NCBI GenBank assembly: GCA_020027875.1 | Contig: JAHRHA010000027.1 | Span: forward strand, 1-57,868 | From: Micromonosporaceae bacterium | GTDB lineage: Bacteria > Actinomycetota > Actinomycetes > Mycobacteriales > Micromonosporaceae | Reading direction: 5' to 3' | DNA: 57,868 bases | Shown here: positions 55,972 to 57,868 of the stretch, in pieces | Position numbering within the stretch: the first letter of the stretch is position 1 | Layout of the letters: the number at the start of each line of letters is the position of its first letter | The notes under the pieces: generated by a model | Seen by the model: the letters and a program-made list of their open reading frames with translations, nothing else | Told to the model about the DNA's origin: nothing | Database searches by the model: none | Translations under genes and position numbers: made by a program

Positions 55972-56016
55972 CAGATTCCGCAGCCGACTTCCTGCGCGCG
56001 GTGCGGGGTCTGGCTC

Positions 56017-56310
56017 GTGAAGCTGGATCCGACGCGAGTGCCGTCGTCGCTGCGATCACTGTTGGGGCCGGCGCGGCGCTGGGGCATTAGCGACGACGGA
56101 TACCGCTGGGAAGCCGTCGAGGCGGCGTCCTCGGAGGAGCTGGACTCGATCGCGCATGCCGTTGACAGTGTCGCCGAGGACGAGGTGTACGACTGGCTCG
56201 CCGGTCCGGCGGCGGATGCTTCCCCAACTGTGGAGTACGTGGCCATCACGTGTCTGACGATGGCCGCCGATCACGCGCGACATAGGCTCGGGATTGCTGA
56301 ACGGCGTTAG
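56017..56310 (+). CDS. Small conserved hypothetical protein
   Basis: A 97-residue acidic protein from a GTG start (VKLDPTRVPSSLRSLLGPAR). It has blocks WGISDDGYRWEAVEAASSEE and VEYVAITCLTMAADHARHRL that I associate with a small actinobacterial family of unknown function. Longer in-frame starts upstream run antisense through the peroxidase relic and are rejected. Confidence 0.65.
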   Translation: MKLDPTRVPSSLRSLLGPARRWGISDDGYRWEAVEAASSEELDSIAHAVDSVAEDEVYDWLAGPAADASPTVEYVAITCLTMAADHARHRLGIAERR

Positions 56311-56649
56311 TCGCGGCCGGGGCGTCCTGCTTGGCTGTACCAACGGCTGTACAGCGACCTGATCCGTAGGCTTGGCGGGGTCATTTAGGGCAGGAGCCCT
56401 ATGTCTCTGCCGCCTGCTCCGGTGCCCTGCTCATTGCGTCGGCGTCCGGTCCGGGCCGACACCGTTGCTGTCAGGTGCTGTTGTCACGGCAACCGCGCCG
56501 TCCTGAACGTACGGAGTAGCTGCGAGCCGGTCTGGAAGTGTCACCCGCGCTGGGCGGCGCCTTGGTACACGGACTCCTTTGGCCACCACCGTTGCTGTGC
56601 TGGCAGCTGTACAGCTCGGGCTTGTGATCTGTTGGAGAGTCGTGGTGCG
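56311..56649. other. Intergenic region, no gene seen
   Basis: Gap of 339 bp with no supported gene. Short palindromes around GCTGTACAGC occur twice (about 56346 and 56607); no function is clear. Confidence 0.35.
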
Positions 56650-57018
56650 TCAATGCGCCGGGGGGTGGACAGGTGGTTCAGGCGGTGGCGGGCTTGTTGC
56701 TGGGCCGGCGCCTAGTCCAGCCACGAGCAAGCCCAAACCGACCAGGTTCCCGAGCCCGAGGGCCCAGGTCAGGGCCGCGATGATTTCGCCGGCGGTCACC
56801 TCGTCGGATCTTAGTCCGACCAGCTGGTCGTGGTAGATCGTGAAGGGCTCAGCGACGACGATCGTGCCGATCATAAGCACCAGGCCAGCGAACCCGAGAT
56901 TCAACGCTCGTCCGGGATGTCGCCGACGCTGCCGGAGAACTAAAACAAGTCCGATCACCAGCACTGCTAGGGTCGGGATGCGTGCGACAAAGACGTTGAG
57001 GGCGGTCATCCCACTCAT
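56650..57018 (-). CDS. Hypothetical membrane protein
   Basis: A 122-residue protein with three hydrophobic segments (IPTLAVLVIGLVLVL, ALNLGFAGLVLMIGTIVVAE, IIAALTWALGLGNLVGLGLL) and a Pro-rich tail. The start at MSGMTALNV follows an AGAAGG site. No family is recognised. Confidence 0.65.
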   Translation of the reverse strand: MSGMTALNVFVARIPTLAVLVIGLVLVLRQRRRHPGRALNLGFAGLVLMIGTIVVAEPFTIYHDQLVGLRSDEVTAGEIIAALTWALGLGNLVGLGLLVAGLGAGPATSPPPPEPPVHPPAH

Positions 57019-57424
57019 CCATCCTTCTGTCGTTCGGGCCATGTTTGGCCGCCACGGTAGTTCACTCGGGCTCATCGCGACTTCCCCAAACGGCGGGCGC
57101 GGACTTCGAGCCATACCTGTGCGCCGTCGGTTGCGCAGCCTGCTCCGTTACCTCAGTGTTCCCGAGGCCGAACCCAGGATGCGCGCGGAAGCACGGTGGC
57201 GTGAGTCTCCGGAGCAGACCTTCGGGATGACCGTAGAGGATCATGAGCCTTTCGGCGCCCTGTTCTCGCTACCCCACACCCGACGAGCTCCATAACCGGC
57301 CGCTTCCGCCGCCCCGAGCGTCCGCCATCAGACCGGCGCGTTTAAGCGCGCCTCCTTACCAGGATTGCGCCGGCGAGAGCCAGAGTCGATCATTACGGTG
57401 ACGTCTACGAGAGGGGACGCGGGC
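57019..57424. other. Intergenic region, no gene seen
   Basis: About 400 bp between divergent genes, with no convincing reading frame, repeat or terminator. Confidence 0.35.
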
Positions 57425-57868
57425 GTGGGGGTCTTATACGACTACTTTCGGATGCCGGACAACAGCGCGGTGCTGGACCTGATGGCATCAACCCACGGAG
57501 GCTCGCCGTTGACCGCGGGACGCCACATCTCCGTCGACGTGGTGGACGCCAAGCACATCGAACCGGCCGTCACGCTCGGCAAGCTGGTCGCCTGCGCACT
57601 CGAGGTCCCTTTCCGCCTAGACCTGATGGACGGTGACCTCGTCTGGCCGCCCGGCATGGACGAATCCTACGAGGGCGCATTTGTCTGCTCGGTCCCCGAC
57701 CTCGCCCGCGACGGCCTCGCCGGGATCGCCGACGAGGACCTACGTGCCCTGGCCGCCCGTTGGGCACAAATTGAAGAACTGGCCTGGTCTGGCAGCGTGG
57801 GACCGACCACCATGCTCCCGATCCTCACCGACCTCGTTGGCCTGGCCCGCCGCGCCAACGGCGCCGAC
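57425..57868 (+). CDS. Hypothetical protein, cut by the window end
   Basis: An open frame of 148 codons without a stop, running off the window. It starts at GTG (GVLYDYFRMPDNSAVLDLM) behind GAGAGGGGACG. The product is acidic and soluble, with VDVVDAKHIEPAVTLGKLVA near 40-60. It resembles a family of actinobacterial proteins of unknown function; I cannot name it. Confidence 0.65.
   Translation, partial: MGVLYDYFRMPDNSAVLDLMASTHGGSPLTAGRHISVDVVDAKHIEPAVTLGKLVACALEVPFRLDLMDGDLVWPPGMDESYEGAFVCSVPDLARDGLAGIADEDLRALAARWAQIEELAWSGSVGPTTMLPILTDLVGLARRANGAD

Noticed and set aside
1..57868. tRNA or rRNA genes
   Set aside because: I looked for T-loop-like GGTTCRA blocks with matching acceptor stems and saw no convincing case. 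A covariance-model scan would be decisive.

Overview
The window is a GC-rich actinobacterial chromosome segment running from dnaA (position 581, minus strand) to just beyond dnaB (ends 50835). The gene order is rpmH-rnpA-yidD-yidC-jag-rsmG-parA-parB, cwlM-type amidase, trxA-trxB, sigM with its anti-sigma factor, murJ, cca, ino1-padR, penicillin-binding proteins, rpsF-ssb-rpsR-rplI, dnaB. This is the conserved origin-proximal order known from Streptomyces and its relatives. The DnaA sequence, the Cys-less ribosomal protein S18 and the GNAT/HIT-like genes beside parB make a member of the Micromonosporales the best guess; that placement is inference.

Region by region. 1-580 lies downstream of dnaA and shows no gene and no DnaA box. 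2144-2625 is the dnaA/rpmH divergent gap with DnaA boxes. 2626-9104 encodes L34, RNase P protein, membrane protein insertion (YidD/YidC), Jag/KhpB, 16S rRNA methyltransferase and the ParA-ParB segregation system. Three perfect parS cores and one near-parS lie within 4.8 kb. 10118-23340 holds a HIT-like protein, GNAT, amidase, thioredoxin system, SigM with a membrane anti-sigma factor, a pseudokinase with an extracellular domain, MurJ, CCA-adding enzyme and an MFS transporter. A helically phased array of DnaA-box-like 9-mers lies between murJ and the pseudokinase. 23465-28163 holds flotillin/NfeD, Ogt, inositol-phosphate synthase and PadR. 28509-36445 has three tandem class A PBP genes. Only the third keeps a full set of active-site residues; the first two look catalytically dead in both enzymatic domains. 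36519-46758 holds two polytopic glycosyltransferase-like proteins, endonuclease IV, secreted/membrane proteins, the rpsF-ssb-rpsR-rplI operon and a VWA lipoprotein. dnaB (47149-50835) is interrupted by two inteins with homing-endonuclease domains.

Beyond dnaB the conserved order ends and the DNA is accessory and decaying. It holds remnants of an Mrr/helicase restriction enzyme, an aminoglycoside-phosphotransferase-like gene, an oxidoreductase, an alpha/beta hydrolase, an IS256-type transposase and a haem peroxidase. Intact genes between them include an M6-like metalloprotease with a beta-trefoil N-terminus, a methyltransferase and small hypothetical proteins.

The strongest unusual signals are: (1) the tandem pair of pseudo-PBPs next to an intact PBP; (2) a 112-bp palindromic element built from two inverted 55-bp half-units, with two further half-element copies at other gene boundaries; (3) phased DnaA-box arrays far from dnaA, beside murJ and in front of dnaB; (4) a doubly intein-split dnaB, with a class 3 intein in the P-loop whose endonuclease has lost a catalytic Asp, and a co-conversion-like low-GC tract at the second intein's downstream junction.
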